In this document: in pieces, positions 54,048 to 63,372 of the stretch
How positions within the stretch are numbered: the stretch's first letter is position 1
Layout of the letters: the number at the start of each line of letters is the position of its first letter
Assembly (NCBI GenBank): GCA_946405625.1
Contig: CAMJHQ010000006.1
Coordinates: forward strand, 62,001-126,000
From: an uncultured Lachnospiraceae bacterium
Lineage (GTDB): Bacteria > Bacillota > Clostridia > Lachnospirales > Lachnospiraceae
Direction of reading: 5' to 3'
DNA: 64,000 nucleotides
Notes under the pieces: model-generated
Databases searched by the model: none
What the model was told of the DNA's origin: nothing
What the model saw: only the letters and a program-made list of their open reading frames with translations
Position numbers and translations under genes: made by a program

Positions 54048-55502
54048 TTACTTCACTTCTACAACAAATGACTGCTTATGTTTATCTCCATTACCATCAT
54101 ATTTAACTACAGTAAGTTTCATGTCTCCGGCATTTTCCACTCCTATACATTCCTGCGCCTGGCATGTTTGTCCAACCGCCGTTTCTTTAGGATATTTTTC
54201 AAGATTTCCCGGATAGCCATAAGCCATCATTCCTTCAGAATCAACAACTATATCATCAATTGTTATATAGAGACCTGAGTCATATTTATTTTCATATCCC
54301 AGATTAGTATACGTATAATCAATCACATACACTGCGTTAGGCTTAAGTTCACTATATTCATTACGTTCCTGAACTTCCTTAACTCCGTTGATCGTAAGTG
54401 ACCACTGTCCATCTACCGTCCATGTTTCGCCGATCTTTAATGCCGGATAATCATCCCACTTCTTATCTGATACAAAAAATTCCTCTGAGCTTTTACCCGG
54501 TTCCAAAACAAAACAGGCTATATGACTTTGATTTTCATCATCATATTTTCTAATAGTAACCTTGAATGTACCTTCATTATCAACACCGATAGTGGTGTAA
54601 CAAACGCATGTAGCTCCAACAGGTACCTGCTGCGGATAATAAGAGATATGTCCTGGATATGGATATCCTTCTAAACCCGCACTATCTATAATATTACTGT
54701 CAAATGATATGAACAGACCATCATTTGTTTCGTTATCATAACCGAAATTAGTATATGCATATTTTATTACATATACTGCCTTAGGATCCGTACTGCTATA
54801 CTCATTACGCTCATCTGTTTTCTCTACGCTGAGTACCTTTACAGCCCACTGACCGTCGACAGTCCATGTCTCACCGAATGGAATATCTTCAACATTCTCG
54901 TCCGGCTCACTATAATGCCAAGCCTGAGTGGTTGACTCTGTAGTTTCTTCCGTTCCCATCCCTGTAGGATCAGTTGATGCTCTGTTCGAATCTTTATTCG
55001 TCTTGATCAGCACAGCAATAACGATAATAAGCAGCACTGCAGCCGCCGAAGATGCTATGATGATCCATGTAGACTTTTTAATCGGAGGTCTATTACCTCC
55101 GCCCTGACCATTCTGCTGATTGCCCGACGGTATACCATTATATCCTACCGCTGAACCTGTCTGCTGCGGGGTTCCGTTATATCCCATCGCAGGGCCTGTC
55201 TGCTGCGGGGTTCCGTTATATCCCATTTCAGGACTTGACTTCTGTGGGTTTCCGTTATATCCCATCGCAGGACTTGACTTCTGTGGGTTTCCGTTATATC
55301 CCATCGCAGCATCCGTTTGCTGCTGCGGTGCGGGCGTATATTTCTTCACATTGCTATGAATAGCGGGATCATTATAAGTCATTGCCGGATTATTCGGTTT
55401 TGGAACAAACTTTTCGCGATCAGATTCCTCAACCATTCGGCCGCAGTTCGGACATGATGTAAGAGTTTCGGAAAACTCAGCTCCACAAAGCGGACATCTC
55501 AT
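54048..55502 (-). CDS. Zinc-ribbon membrane protein with tandem peptide and domain repeats
   Basis: Protein of 484 residues. It begins with a zinc ribbon (CPLCGAEF…CPNCGRM), followed by a disordered stretch with five near-identical 14-residue repeats (MGYNGNPQKSSPA-like, residues about 65-135), a membrane helix (about 148-168) and two copies of a 120-residue extracellular domain, each starting WTVDGQW and containing ERNEYS, YTNLGY and VGxTC. The domains resemble DUF5067-type secreted modules. The cytoplasmic N-terminus and surface C-terminus suggest a sensing or surface role; function unknown. Confidence 0.8.
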   Translation of the reverse strand: MRCPLCGAEFSETLTSCPNCGRMVEESDREKFVPKPNNPAMTYNDPAIHSNVKKYTPAPQQQTDAAMGYNGNPQKSSPAMGYNGNPQKSSPEMGYNGTPQQTGPAMGYNGTPQQTGSAVGYNGIPSGNQQNGQGGGNRPPIKKSTWIIIASSAAAVLLIIVIAVLIKTNKDSNRASTDPTGMGTEETTESTTQAWHYSEPDENVEDIPFGETWTVDGQWAVKVLSVEKTDERNEYSSTDPKAVYVIKYAYTNFGYDNETNDGLFISFDSNIIDSAGLEGYPYPGHISYYPQQVPVGATCVCYTTIGVDNEGTFKVTIRKYDDENQSHIACFVLEPGKSSEEFFVSDKKWDDYPALKIGETWTVDGQWSLTINGVKEVQERNEYSELKPNAVYVIDYTYTNLGYENKYDSGLYITIDDIVVDSEGMMAYGYPGNLEKYPKETAVGQTCQAQECIGVENAGDMKLTVVKYDGNGDKHKQSFVVEVK

Positions 55503-55618
55503 TTCTTTTTCCTCCTGGATAAATAAATACTTTCAAACAAATATTCAAGTTTCACTAATAATTTCGGAACAGCGTATCATTTCACAATATTAAGATTAAA
55601 TAGTTCCGTATCATCAAT

Positions 55619-56170
55619 TTACTGTAAAAGACCGCGAAGAATATTTGCAGTCTGTTCTGCAACGGCTTCTATTCCCTCTTCGTTGAGGTGAAGATGATCC
55701 TCACAGATTACCTTTTCTTTTATCGGAGATACAACTGAATATAAATCGTTTACAACTGCATTTTCTTCAGCCGCAACCTTCTTAAGAATGTCATTATATA
55801 TAAGAATATCTCCGTGATCTCCGTGCAAGGTCGGAGTTGTTGTCGCTATAACAATCTTCAGATCCGGTTTTTCTGTCCATTTACGAAGAATTCTGCAGAT
55901 TCGGTGACATGTCTCTTCATAGAGATCAATCGGATAAAAATGTCTTCCTTCCTGATAATCATCTCCCATATCCCATAATCCACAATTCCACTGAACCAGA
56001 TCAGGTGACGGAAGATCCGGAAGCCAGAATCTGAGAGAATTTAGTGTATAACCGCTCCAACGTCCATTCTCCTCCGGTCCGCTAACTGTCGCTATATCCG
56101 CAAGTTTTTTACCAACCGGCCCCTGATACTGCATTCTTATAGAATCTCCAAGTAGGATAACATTTTTCAT
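55619..56170 (-). CDS. SGNH/GDSL family hydrolase
   Basis: Esterase-like protein of 183 residues. Block I GDSI (catalytic Ser) near the N-terminus, block III WNCGLWD (Gly/Asn-type), and block V DHLHLNEEGIEA with the catalytic Asp-His pair make an SGNH hydrolase. No signal peptide, so probably cytoplasmic; may deacylate a sugar or lipid. A single-gene unit. Confidence 0.88.
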   Translation of the reverse strand: MKNVILLGDSIRMQYQGPVGKKLADIATVSGPEENGRWSGYTLNSLRFWLPDLPSPDLVQWNCGLWDMGDDYQEGRHFYPIDLYEETCHRICRILRKWTEKPDLKIVIATTTPTLHGDHGDILIYNDILKKVAAEENAVVNDLYSVVSPIKEKVICEDHLHLNEEGIEAVAEQTANILRGLLQ

Positions 56171-56316
56171 CTCTAAACCTCCATATATTAATCCTAAATC
56201 ATCATATAAACAATCTGTTCATCACTGAACAAACATTACTATTATATCATGATTAATATATCACTAGTATTATATTCGCATTAACAGACACCTGTTTGGG
56301 GGATTTTTCAAACAAT

Positions 56317-57435
56317 CTATTCACTATCCGTCGCTGAAGCAGTATCTGCTCCTTCCTCAAACTTTTCAACAGCCTGCGCAACCTCATAGAAATAGTCCTT
56401 TGTTCTTTCTAAGTTCTCACAGAAATCCACAGCTACTATAAATTTAGAATCATTGCTGTATACAAAATCAAAAAGAAGATGACTGGAAAGAGGAGCAGTT
56501 TCATCTGAAGTATCCTCCTCAAGAGAAAGACTGTTATAAGTGCTGTCTATCAATCCGTCATATGCGTGGATATCATCCACCACCAGTTCGGATCTGTATA
56601 CACGGATAAACTGATCTTTATAATATATCTTATACCATTCATGTCCGGAAATATGCTCGGAATAGACTTTTGTCACCTTGCCCGTTGCTCCCATAGACTC
56701 TGCCAGCTTTTCCGCATATTCCTTACACTCCGCGTCCGTGCTCGGTGCCTGCTTAATCTCATACGGCAGATATCTGCACAGTGAGTAATTTGCAACTACG
56801 TCATCTATTACCCAATTCTTTTTAAACCGCTGAATATCGGAAATATTCTGAATGTTCAGATGATCTATTACTTCCTGTACGGTTCCGCCCTTAACTTTGT
56901 CATCGTCTATCCCGGTAAGAAGGGTAAAATATTCCGGTGTTATCTCCTGTATATTCCCCGTCATAGAAAGATATTCTTTGTCTCCGCCGCAAATTCTGTT
57001 AATTGCGTCCACAACCTTATCAAAATCTTCCGGATATTCATCATATATATAAATCATCTTACCTGAAGATGTATTCCCCTCCAAAATTCCAAATCTGATG
57101 GAGCACAGAAACTCCTTGTCCTTTATGTAGTTATTCTCATTCTCTTTATAAAACTTAAGAAGTATGTCTCTGTCTTCTTCACTTACAGAAACCGATTCCG
57201 GGAATTGGATTATCTCATTTTCCTGATAATAGTAATTCGGCCAGCAGATATCCCATATACCATTCGGATTCCTTTCACCGGAAAGTATATCGAGACTTTC
57301 CAGCTGAATATCGCCGATCTCCTCCGTATCAGATTCTGTACTCTGTGCAGTTGCAGTAACTGTTTCTTTCTTTGTACCGCAGCCTGCTACAGAGAGCATC
57401 AATATCATTAAAATACATATCCTTATCTTATTCAT
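56317..57435 (-). CDS. Hypothetical lipoprotein
   Basis: Protein of 372 residues with a lipoprotein signal: hydrophobic helix CILMILMLSVAGC ending in a lipobox-like LSVAGC (Cys about residue 19), then an acidic Thr/Ser-rich spacer. It should be anchored on the outer face of the membrane. I recognise no domain. GGGGG 8 nt before ATG 57435 sets the start. It follows the membrane-anchored protein at 57494 with a gap of 58 nt and is probably in the same operon. Confidence 0.75.
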   Translation of the reverse strand: MNKIRICILMILMLSVAGCGTKKETVTATAQSTESDTEEIGDIQLESLDILSGERNPNGIWDICWPNYYYQENEIIQFPESVSVSEEDRDILLKFYKENENNYIKDKEFLCSIRFGILEGNTSSGKMIYIYDEYPEDFDKVVDAINRICGGDKEYLSMTGNIQEITPEYFTLLTGIDDDKVKGGTVQEVIDHLNIQNISDIQRFKKNWVIDDVVANYSLCRYLPYEIKQAPSTDAECKEYAEKLAESMGATGKVTKVYSEHISGHEWYKIYYKDQFIRVYRSELVVDDIHAYDGLIDSTYNSLSLEEDTSDETAPLSSHLLFDFVYSNDSKFIVAVDFCENLERTKDYFYEVAQAVEKFEEGADTASATDSE

Positions 57436-57493
57436 ATCAAACACCCCCGATCTCAATACAATTGAACTACTCGGCTATTCGTAAAAAATACAT

Positions 57494-58627
57494 TTATTCA
57501 AAATACCCATCCATCAAATCCATGATAGGACTGAGATTCTCATCAGGCTCATCTACACTGTATAGCACATCTTCATAATGCATTTCTTTTCCGTCGTTTC
57601 TGGTCCAGTAGGAATAAAGTGTAACTTTAATATGTCTGTCGCTGTCTTCGTCTCCGGAAGTAATACTTATCTTTCCGGTATCATAATGTATCCCAGACGC
57701 AAATCTGTATATCTTCGCATAGTCCTCATCAGATATTTCTCTTCTATCCTCAGAACCGTTTCTATAATCTTTTTTCATTATACTTCCGTCATAATATAAT
57801 ATATAGCTTTGTGACAATGTCCCCTTATTTGTAATTTCGATTACAAACATCTGTTTATCGCTTTCTTTCATCCTGTCATACTGACTCTTATCTCCGAGTA
57901 TAGCAGTCTCATATCGCTCAGATCCAAAGGGATAATAATGTCCCAGTTCATCACCGACTCCCCTTAAGTCTTCGTCTGTTACAGTCTCATCCATAGTCAT
58001 GTATTCCACACATACTTCAAAATCCGCCTGTCTCAGAATCTGATTGATATCATATACATATTGATAATCATCCGTATTCAGTCCGACGCAGATTCCGGAG
58101 AACCCTGATCCGGTAATAGACATAGAACCAACCAGCCTTGCCTTCAGATATCCTTCAAAAGTCGCACAATCCTCAGTATACACCAGTCGTCTTGTATTAT
58201 CAGGACTGACATGTACCGGCGTACACTCTATCCCAGGGAAATTAGTTTTAAAATCCACCACTCTTTCAAAATAATCTATCGTATCCTGAAGGTAGTATTT
58301 GCCCGAATAATTATCCATTACAACTGTTCCGTCTTTTCGGGCATATCCCCAACCATTATTTCCTTCAGAGTCTTCTATAGTAAATGCATATAGCGGTCCT
58401 TCAGGCTGTTCACCACCATACCATATATAACTATCCAGATGATCCTCAGGTATAGGTTTTCTGTCGCAGCTGAAATTAACGAATTTCGCGTTCTTATATA
58501 TCCTTTTCATATTCCGAAGCACATTAAATCTCATCCACAGATACGGACAAAACGGTGCTATGACTGCAATTATTATAACGATTGTAATAATCAGCTTTAT
58601 TTTCTTTTTTCCGGAGGATTTATCCAT
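57494..58627 (-). CDS. Hypothetical membrane-anchored protein
   Basis: Protein of 377 residues with one N-terminal helix (about 9-29, IKLIITIVIIIAVIAPFC) and a long extracellular domain that I do not recognise. It starts an operon with the lipoprotein gene at 56317. Promoter boxes and dyads at 58646-58689 show regulated expression. Both products would sit on the cell surface. Confidence 0.7.
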   Translation of the reverse strand: MDKSSGKKKIKLIITIVIIIAVIAPFCPYLWMRFNVLRNMKRIYKNAKFVNFSCDRKPIPEDHLDSYIWYGGEQPEGPLYAFTIEDSEGNNGWGYARKDGTVVMDNYSGKYYLQDTIDYFERVVDFKTNFPGIECTPVHVSPDNTRRLVYTEDCATFEGYLKARLVGSMSITGSGFSGICVGLNTDDYQYVYDINQILRQADFEVCVEYMTMDETVTDEDLRGVGDELGHYYPFGSERYETAILGDKSQYDRMKESDKQMFVIEITNKGTLSQSYILYYDGSIMKKDYRNGSEDRREISDEDYAKIYRFASGIHYDTGKISITSGDEDSDRHIKVTLYSYWTRNDGKEMHYEDVLYSVDEPDENLSPIMDLMDGYFE

Positions 58628-58645
58628 TATTACCCCTCTCCCTTA

Positions 58646-58689
58646 TATTATCATGATAATATGTTAATATCAAAATGATAATATGTCAA
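58646..58689 (-). promoter_or_regulatory. Promoter with palindromic operator before the 57494 gene
   Basis: Minus-strand -35 TTGACA (58689-58684), 17-nt spacer, -10 TAACAT (58666-58661). A perfect 16-nt palindrome TATTATCATGATAATA (58646-58661) follows, and the motif ATATTATCAT also occurs in the spacer, so a dimeric regulator may bind at both. Confidence 0.6.
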
Positions 58690-58710
58690 GTGAAATTTAT
58701 AATTCAAGAT

Positions 58711-58758
58711 AAAACAAACCATAAGCGGCCTGCTTACAAGTAAGCACACTGCTTATGG
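58711..58758 (-). terminator. Terminator after the flavodoxin-like gene
   Basis: Two nested stems, CCATAAGC/GCTTATGG outside and TGCTTAC/GTAAGCA inside, and a TTTGTTTT tail on the minus strand. Confidence 0.75.
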
Positions 58759-58789
58759 CTATCTATAACTGTGCATAATAACATAGTTT

Positions 58790-59455
58790 TCATATACCGA
58801 GTGCCTTCCATTTATCGGCAACACCCTGATATAGCTTTCCCTTTCTCTTTACAAACGGTCTGATTCCCAGATTTAATACTATGAAATGTATCATGCTCTG
58901 AATCGGATAAATCCTCTTTCCTTGAATGGCCTTTGTCAATCTGCCGGCCAACCTGCGACATCTTCTGTATATCTTTTCCTTCATGCAATCTCCACCGTTA
59001 AACGGTGAATTAAAAACTATACTTCCGCTGAGTCTCCCACCCGAATAAATAACCAGATTCTTCAGAACCTTAGCCGCATCTCTGTTCCCGTAGTTTTCCC
59101 CGGTTGCAACTATAACACAGTACTTTCCGTGCAGCAGCTGCTCTATAACAAAATGCCCTCTGTCGATAAAGTCTTTCATAAGCCCCGATACATTGCTTGC
59201 ATATGTCGGAGAACCGAAGATCACTCCGTCTGCTCCCGATATCTCTTCCGATAATTTTTCAGCATCATCCCGGATACAGCAATGCCCTGTCTTATAGCAG
59301 GAACAACATCCAAGGCAATGTGACATCTCTATTTCACTCAGATTATAGAATCCGACTTCCATACCGTTATCCATCAGTTCCTTTTCAAGCATATGCAGTG
59401 TTGTTGCCGTAATACCGCTCACTCGCGGACTTCCGTTTATAATGATAATCCTCAT
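58790..59455 (-). CDS. Flavodoxin-like NAD(P)H-dependent oxidoreductase
   Basis: FMN-binding protein of 221 residues. N-terminal INGSPRVSGITATTLHML phosphate loop and a Cys-rich CLGCCSCYKTGHCCIRDD segment identify the iron-sulfur-linked flavodoxin (Isf) / NADPH-dependent FMN reductase group. A GSPTYASNVSGLMKDFIDR motif is also present. The C-terminal 60 residues hold a membrane-like helix. It diverges from a TetR gene (59745), which likely regulates it. Confidence 0.85.
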   Translation of the reverse strand: MRIIIINGSPRVSGITATTLHMLEKELMDNGMEVGFYNLSEIEMSHCLGCCSCYKTGHCCIRDDAEKLSEEISGADGVIFGSPTYASNVSGLMKDFIDRGHFVIEQLLHGKYCVIVATGENYGNRDAAKVLKNLVIYSGGRLSGSIVFNSPFNGGDCMKEKIYRRCRRLAGRLTKAIQGKRIYPIQSMIHFIVLNLGIRPFVKRKGKLYQGVADKWKALGI

Positions 59456-59744
59456 ATCAGACCTCTTCCCGGTTAATTTCTAATGCTTTGTTCACTCTAT
59501 GCATAAATATATGTGCTATCTTCAGATTGACTATCATAAAGATTATTCCCGCCGCCATAGTTACACACTTGTGTACTTTCCGAGAGTATGATACATTAAG
59601 AATCAGTGGGAGTAAATACTCTCGGAGAAAGATACACAATCCCATAAATTTGTGTAATTTACAGCGGTTCAACCAACTTTCATCTTAATCAATACTACTC
59701 TCTTCACGAGTTAAGTACCTATCATGCAATATAAGGAGAATACC
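59456..59744. promoter_or_regulatory. Divergent intergenic region with inverted repeats
   Basis: Between the flavodoxin-like gene and the TetR gene. Arms CCGAGAGTA and TACTCTCGG (about 59579-59625) form a long inverted repeat with a 27-nt centre, and the motif ACACA/TGTGT is repeated in both orientations around 59565-59655. Probably holds the TetR operators and both promoters. A 71-codon minus-strand frame ending in front of the flavodoxin gene has no RBS; I do not call it. Confidence 0.45.
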
Positions 59745-60296
59745 ATGAAAAGATCCACTAATCCTTCTGCCATAAGATCAAAAAAAGAGATCACCGATGC
59801 ATTAATTAAATTAATGCAGGATCACTCTTATTCTGAGATATCCGTTAAGCAGATAGTCCTCGAAACAACGCTTGAACGGAAAACATTTTATAATAACTTT
59901 TCATCGAAAGATGATGTTTTGGATTCTATTATCACCGATGCCATACGGAACTATGTCGAAGCACTCACCACGTCCTCCGACGGACCGCTTTCGGTAATCT
60001 TTGAATTCTGCGACAGAAACCGCGAGCTGCTCGGCCTACTCCATAAAAACAATCTCCTTCATCTCCTGCTTCTGAAGCTGAATTCGGTAATACCTGAATT
60101 CAACCAAAGCATGGATACGAGCCATAATCCTTTTGCCCAGATGATCGGCAGCCTCGAGCCTGACTACCTGATTGCCTTTAATATAGGCGCCATTTGGAAT
60201 GTTATCTTCAAATGGGTTGACCGTGGAATGACCGATTCTCCCTATAAGATCAAAAAGACACTTGAAGAATATCTGAAACGCATCACTCCACAGTAA
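59745..60296 (+). CDS. TetR/AcrR family regulator
   Basis: Regulator of 183 residues: N-terminal helix-turn-helix (residues 10-58: ALIKLMQDHSYSEISVKQIV, ERKTFYNNFSSKDDVL) and a helical C-terminal domain of the kind found in TetR/DhaS-like proteins. AAGGAG lies 7 nt before ATG 59745. Flanked by two flavodoxin-type oxidoreductase genes (58790 and 60395), one divergent and one convergent, so it probably controls one or both. Confidence 0.85.
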   Translation: MKRSTNPSAIRSKKEITDALIKLMQDHSYSEISVKQIVLETTLERKTFYNNFSSKDDVLDSIITDAIRNYVEALTTSSDGPLSVIFEFCDRNRELLGLLHKNNLLHLLLLKLNSVIPEFNQSMDTSHNPFAQMIGSLEPDYLIAFNIGAIWNVIFKWVDRGMTDSPYKIKKTLEEYLKRITPQ

Positions 60297-60394
60297 AGAA
60301 GTGATTGCAATCCAACATGACGGTGTATTTGCCATGAAGCAATATCCCCGAATTTACGCATGTTCCAATACATCAGCTCTTTCATCATGACTCG

Positions 60395-61546
60395 TTAGTA
60401 TTCTAACTGTCTCATTAAGTCCTTCTTCTTAAGTCCATTAAGCTTTCCTGAACGCGGCCAGCTTAAATTTGCGACTGACATATACATGAATCTCGGGAAC
60501 ATAGCCGCATTTGCATATACATTTTCTATGGTCGAAGATGAGCTGACTGCCTCTCCGAGTTTCTTCAAAGCAAGGGCAGCATTTTTTGCAGGATTCTTCT
60601 CTGCAGACGGAGAATTGATCATCATTCCGATCATTTCACCACCTCCAATAGCTACAGCACCACCATACTTATAACCGCATTTTTTGCACCATCTTTTTAT
60701 CATAGCTACAAGATGCTTCTGCTGAACACTCTCATAGAATCCCATGTTCGTTACAGCATATATGATCTTGTTTTCAGTGCCCGGATCCTGCTCCATCTGC
60801 TTCATAATGCGAAGCAGCTGTGACGGGATACCATCTACATAAAGCGGTGTTCCGAGAACAATCTTCTCTGCATTCTTCAGCTTAGATACCAGTTCATCCT
60901 GACGACTTATGTATGTACTCAGATTTACAGATTCCTTATCTCCGGTTATTTTTTCTGAAAGTGCATCCAGCATTTTTTTGGAATTCGAAGCATCTGCTCT
61001 GAGACTGCAATTCAGAAGTATCGTCCCCTTAGTTTCTACAGTCTCTGTTGTATTACCCTTAGTCGGCTGCTCCTCACATTCCTCAAATCGTATATCCTTA
61101 ATTATACCATGAAGATTTGTACATACAGCTTTAACATAACTTCTTGCAAGTTTTTTATCATTTTCAGTAAGGCCGCTTCCTCTGAAAATAAAAGTTATCG
61201 GCTTCTCTTCCGGATATCTGCTTTTATGATGCATTTCACCGTTTTTAATCTCAAAAAACGGAAGCACCCAGCCAATGCTTCTGTCGATTACATTTTTTAC
61301 AAACGGGGAAAATCCGCCGTAAGTATATTTACTGATAATAACCAGCTCATCTGCCTTATGAATACGTGCGCCCATTCGCTCAAATCCATCGCGCAGCACA
61401 CATTCTCCCGGAGTCTTTGTCCAACATCCGAAGCATCCTACACATGGCTTGATCTTTCCGTCATCTGATATGACGTCCCAGCCCTCATAATCCTGAGCAA
61501 CCTTATTCCACTGTGATTCATTAAGATCATGTATTAATAGATTCAT
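60395..61546 (-). CDS. Two-domain flavodoxin-like oxidoreductase
   Basis: Protein of 383 residues made of two flavodoxin-like domains. The first (1-150) has the Cys-rich CVGCFGCWTKTPGECVLRD and YGGFSPFVKNVIDR; it lacks the usual N-terminal phosphate loop (NESQWNKVAQ). The second (about 170-380) begins TILLNCSLRADASNSKKML, a clear FMN phosphate loop. This fused form is rare; it could pass electrons between two FMN sites or an Fe-S/FMN pair. GGAGG precedes ATG 61546. Convergent with the TetR gene. Confidence 0.7.
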   Translation of the reverse strand: MNLLIHDLNESQWNKVAQDYEGWDVISDDGKIKPCVGCFGCWTKTPGECVLRDGFERMGARIHKADELVIISKYTYGGFSPFVKNVIDRSIGWVLPFFEIKNGEMHHKSRYPEEKPITFIFRGSGLTENDKKLARSYVKAVCTNLHGIIKDIRFEECEEQPTKGNTTETVETKGTILLNCSLRADASNSKKMLDALSEKITGDKESVNLSTYISRQDELVSKLKNAEKIVLGTPLYVDGIPSQLLRIMKQMEQDPGTENKIIYAVTNMGFYESVQQKHLVAMIKRWCKKCGYKYGGAVAIGGGEMIGMMINSPSAEKNPAKNAALALKKLGEAVSSSSTIENVYANAAMFPRFMYMSVANLSWPRSGKLNGLKKKDLMRQLEY

Positions 61547-61698
61547 AGTCAAAGACCTCCTTCAATCATGAGTCTATTATACATTGAGACTTTAAAAAGC
61601 CGTAGTGTATAAAGTAATTAGTTCAATATGACATTTGTCATTTTTTCACTATGATTCCTTTAATATAATAATCAGATTCACTAATTCGATTTTCTATT

Positions 61699-61890
61699 TT
61701 TTTACATCTTTTGTACATGTATTTTTTCAACATATTTGGGACGTATACTTTGCAACATGATTTGAGCGAGCCCGTGCTACCATAAAAAATTTATAATGAT
61801 ATTAAAAAGATCAGGTAAAATGTTATCTCCATTTACCTGATCTTAATCATATTAGTATGTTAGTTTTCCGTTGTTTTCTTAATCAGCGTT
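61699..61890. repeat. 192-bp direct repeat, copy A
   Basis: About 97 percent identical to 63750-63940. It begins TTTTTACATCTTTTG and ends CTTAATCAGCGTT, and contains a terminator hairpin (GATCAGGTAAA/TTTACCTGATC, 61809-61842). The right end supplies the last ~10 codons of the NUDIX gene at 61860. Differences: a one-base gap and a handful of substitutions. Confidence 0.9.
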
Positions 61891-62447
61891 TTATCATTTA
61901 CTTTTCTTGATATTTTGTCATCCGATTCTTCAATCTCTTTTCTTAATCTGTCGATCAGATCCGCATATCTGTTATTATGTGTTTTTATTGAAAGGTCCGA
62001 CTCTGTATATTCTATGAAGCCTTTGCTGTCTACCCATTTATAATCAACCGTTTCTCCCTCCTGAAGAACTACCGATTCCTTATCCGTATCAACCACCGCT
62101 AGAAATGAATAAAACATGCTGTGACTCGGCTCTCTGAATGTATGACTTACGAGTTCAAAGCTGATCGCTGTAAGTCCTGTCTCCTCCAGGAGCTCTCTCT
62201 TTGCGGCCTCGAGCGGTTCCTCACCGAAAGTCGCTGCTCCACCTGCACTTGCTTCCCAGAAGCCCGGATAAACGTCCTTATGATCATCTCTTTTAGTAAG
62301 AAGAAATGTACCATCTACATGCTGCACAAGTATGTCTACAACCATATGGTATCTTCCATCCGGAATCTCACGGAAGTTACCATATTTCCTTTCCCAGGTT
62401 TCGCCGGTACGCTTTCCCTCACGATCATATAAATCCCATATTTCCAT
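61860..62447 (-). CDS. NUDIX family hydrolase (isopentenyl-diphosphate isomerase-like)
   Basis: Protein of 195 residues. The N-terminus MEIWDLYDREGKRTGETWERK and the Nudix box GGAATFGEEPLEAAKRELLEETG match the IDI-like or RppH-like Nudix proteins with a DLYD(R)xG motif. ATG 62447 with GGAGG 8 nt upstream. The last ten residues (TLIKKTTEN region) lie inside the 192-bp repeat and are probably not ancestral. Confidence 0.85.
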   Translation of the reverse strand: MEIWDLYDREGKRTGETWERKYGNFREIPDGRYHMVVDILVQHVDGTFLLTKRDDHKDVYPGFWEASAGGAATFGEEPLEAAKRELLEETGLTAISFELVSHTFREPSHSMFYSFLAVVDTDKESVVLQEGETVDYKWVDSKGFIEYTESDLSIKTHNNRYADLIDRLRKEIEESDDKISRKVNDKTLIKKTTEN

Positions 62448-62580
62448 TTTTCTGTCCTCCACTTCGCCGGTTTACGTATAAGGATTATTATTCTGATTAT
62501 ACCCCCGTAAAGTATAGTTCATACTTCCGCCCTCTTCAACCGGTTTTAACACATTACGCTGATCAAGTCCGAGAACTGTA

Positions 62581-63318
62581 TTATTTTTGTATATGATATC
62601 CCCCATCGGCATATATATTGGTTCCGTTGATGTAATCCGCCATATCGGACAGCAGGAACAACACAACCTTCGATACATCTTCAGGCATTCCGAGTCTTCC
62701 CTCCGGGATCAGCGCCTCTGACTGCTTTCTCACTTCTTCGTTGTCAAAAGAAGCCTTAGTCATTCCCGTATAAGTAAAGCCAGGGGCTACAGCATTAACA
62801 TGTATGTTATGCGGTGCGAGATCAAGCGCCATCGCTGAAGTAAGAGCTACAACTCCGCCCTTCGATGCTGCATAATCTGTCATGTTATTTCTGAAAATCG
62901 AAGACCTGATACAGCTTATATTTACAATCCTGCCCTGCTTTCTTGGGATCATCACGCGGGCTGCATACTTCGACACAATGTATATTCCTGTAAGATTGAC
63001 CGAGAGAACACTTTCCCAATCCGAGGTATCAACTTCATAAAACGGCTTGACATTTCCCCATCTTCCGGCAGCATTTACCAGTCCGTCTATCTTACCATAC
63101 TTTTCAGCTGATTCATTTATTATCCTCTCGATCTCATTCTCATCAGTAATCTCTGCCTGAAAATGCTCATACAGCGGAGCTTCTATCACCGCTTCCTGCT
63201 TATCAATTCCGATAACCACAGCTCCCGATTCGAGAAGCTTCTCAGCACAGCTCTTACCTATTCCCGATGCAGAGCCTGTTACTAAATAAACCTTTTCTTT
63301 AAAATTCAGATCACCCAT
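62581..63318 (-). CDS. Short-chain dehydrogenase/reductase
   Basis: NAD(P)-dependent oxidoreductase of 245 residues. TGSASGIGKS cofactor motif at the N-terminus, NAAG in LVNAAGRWGN, catalytic Ser (NISCIRSS region), and the active-site YAASKG motif; C-terminus YINGTNIYADGGYHI is typical. Downstream of an ArsR gene (54 nt gap), so a regulated unit. Substrate unknown. Confidence 0.92.
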   Translation of the reverse strand: MGDLNFKEKVYLVTGSASGIGKSCAEKLLESGAVVIGIDKQEAVIEAPLYEHFQAEITDENEIERIINESAEKYGKIDGLVNAAGRWGNVKPFYEVDTSDWESVLSVNLTGIYIVSKYAARVMIPRKQGRIVNISCIRSSIFRNNMTDYAASKGGVVALTSAMALDLAPHNIHVNAVAPGFTYTGMTKASFDNEEVRKQSEALIPEGRLGMPEDVSKVVLFLLSDMADYINGTNIYADGGYHIQK

Positions 63319-63372
63319 TTTTTCTCATCCTTAATTCAGTTATTTCGAAGTCAGTTCTTCCCCGTGACAGAA

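Noticed and set aside
55120..55359. Plus-strand repetitive frame rich in Pro, Leu, Tyr and Cys
   Set aside because: It is the reverse of the 42-bp repeats of the zinc-ribbon gene and has no RBS.
59457..59672. 71-codon minus-strand frame with a hydrophobic helix just before the flavodoxin-like gene
   Set aside because: No convincing RBS or start, and it crosses long inverted repeats that look regulatory.
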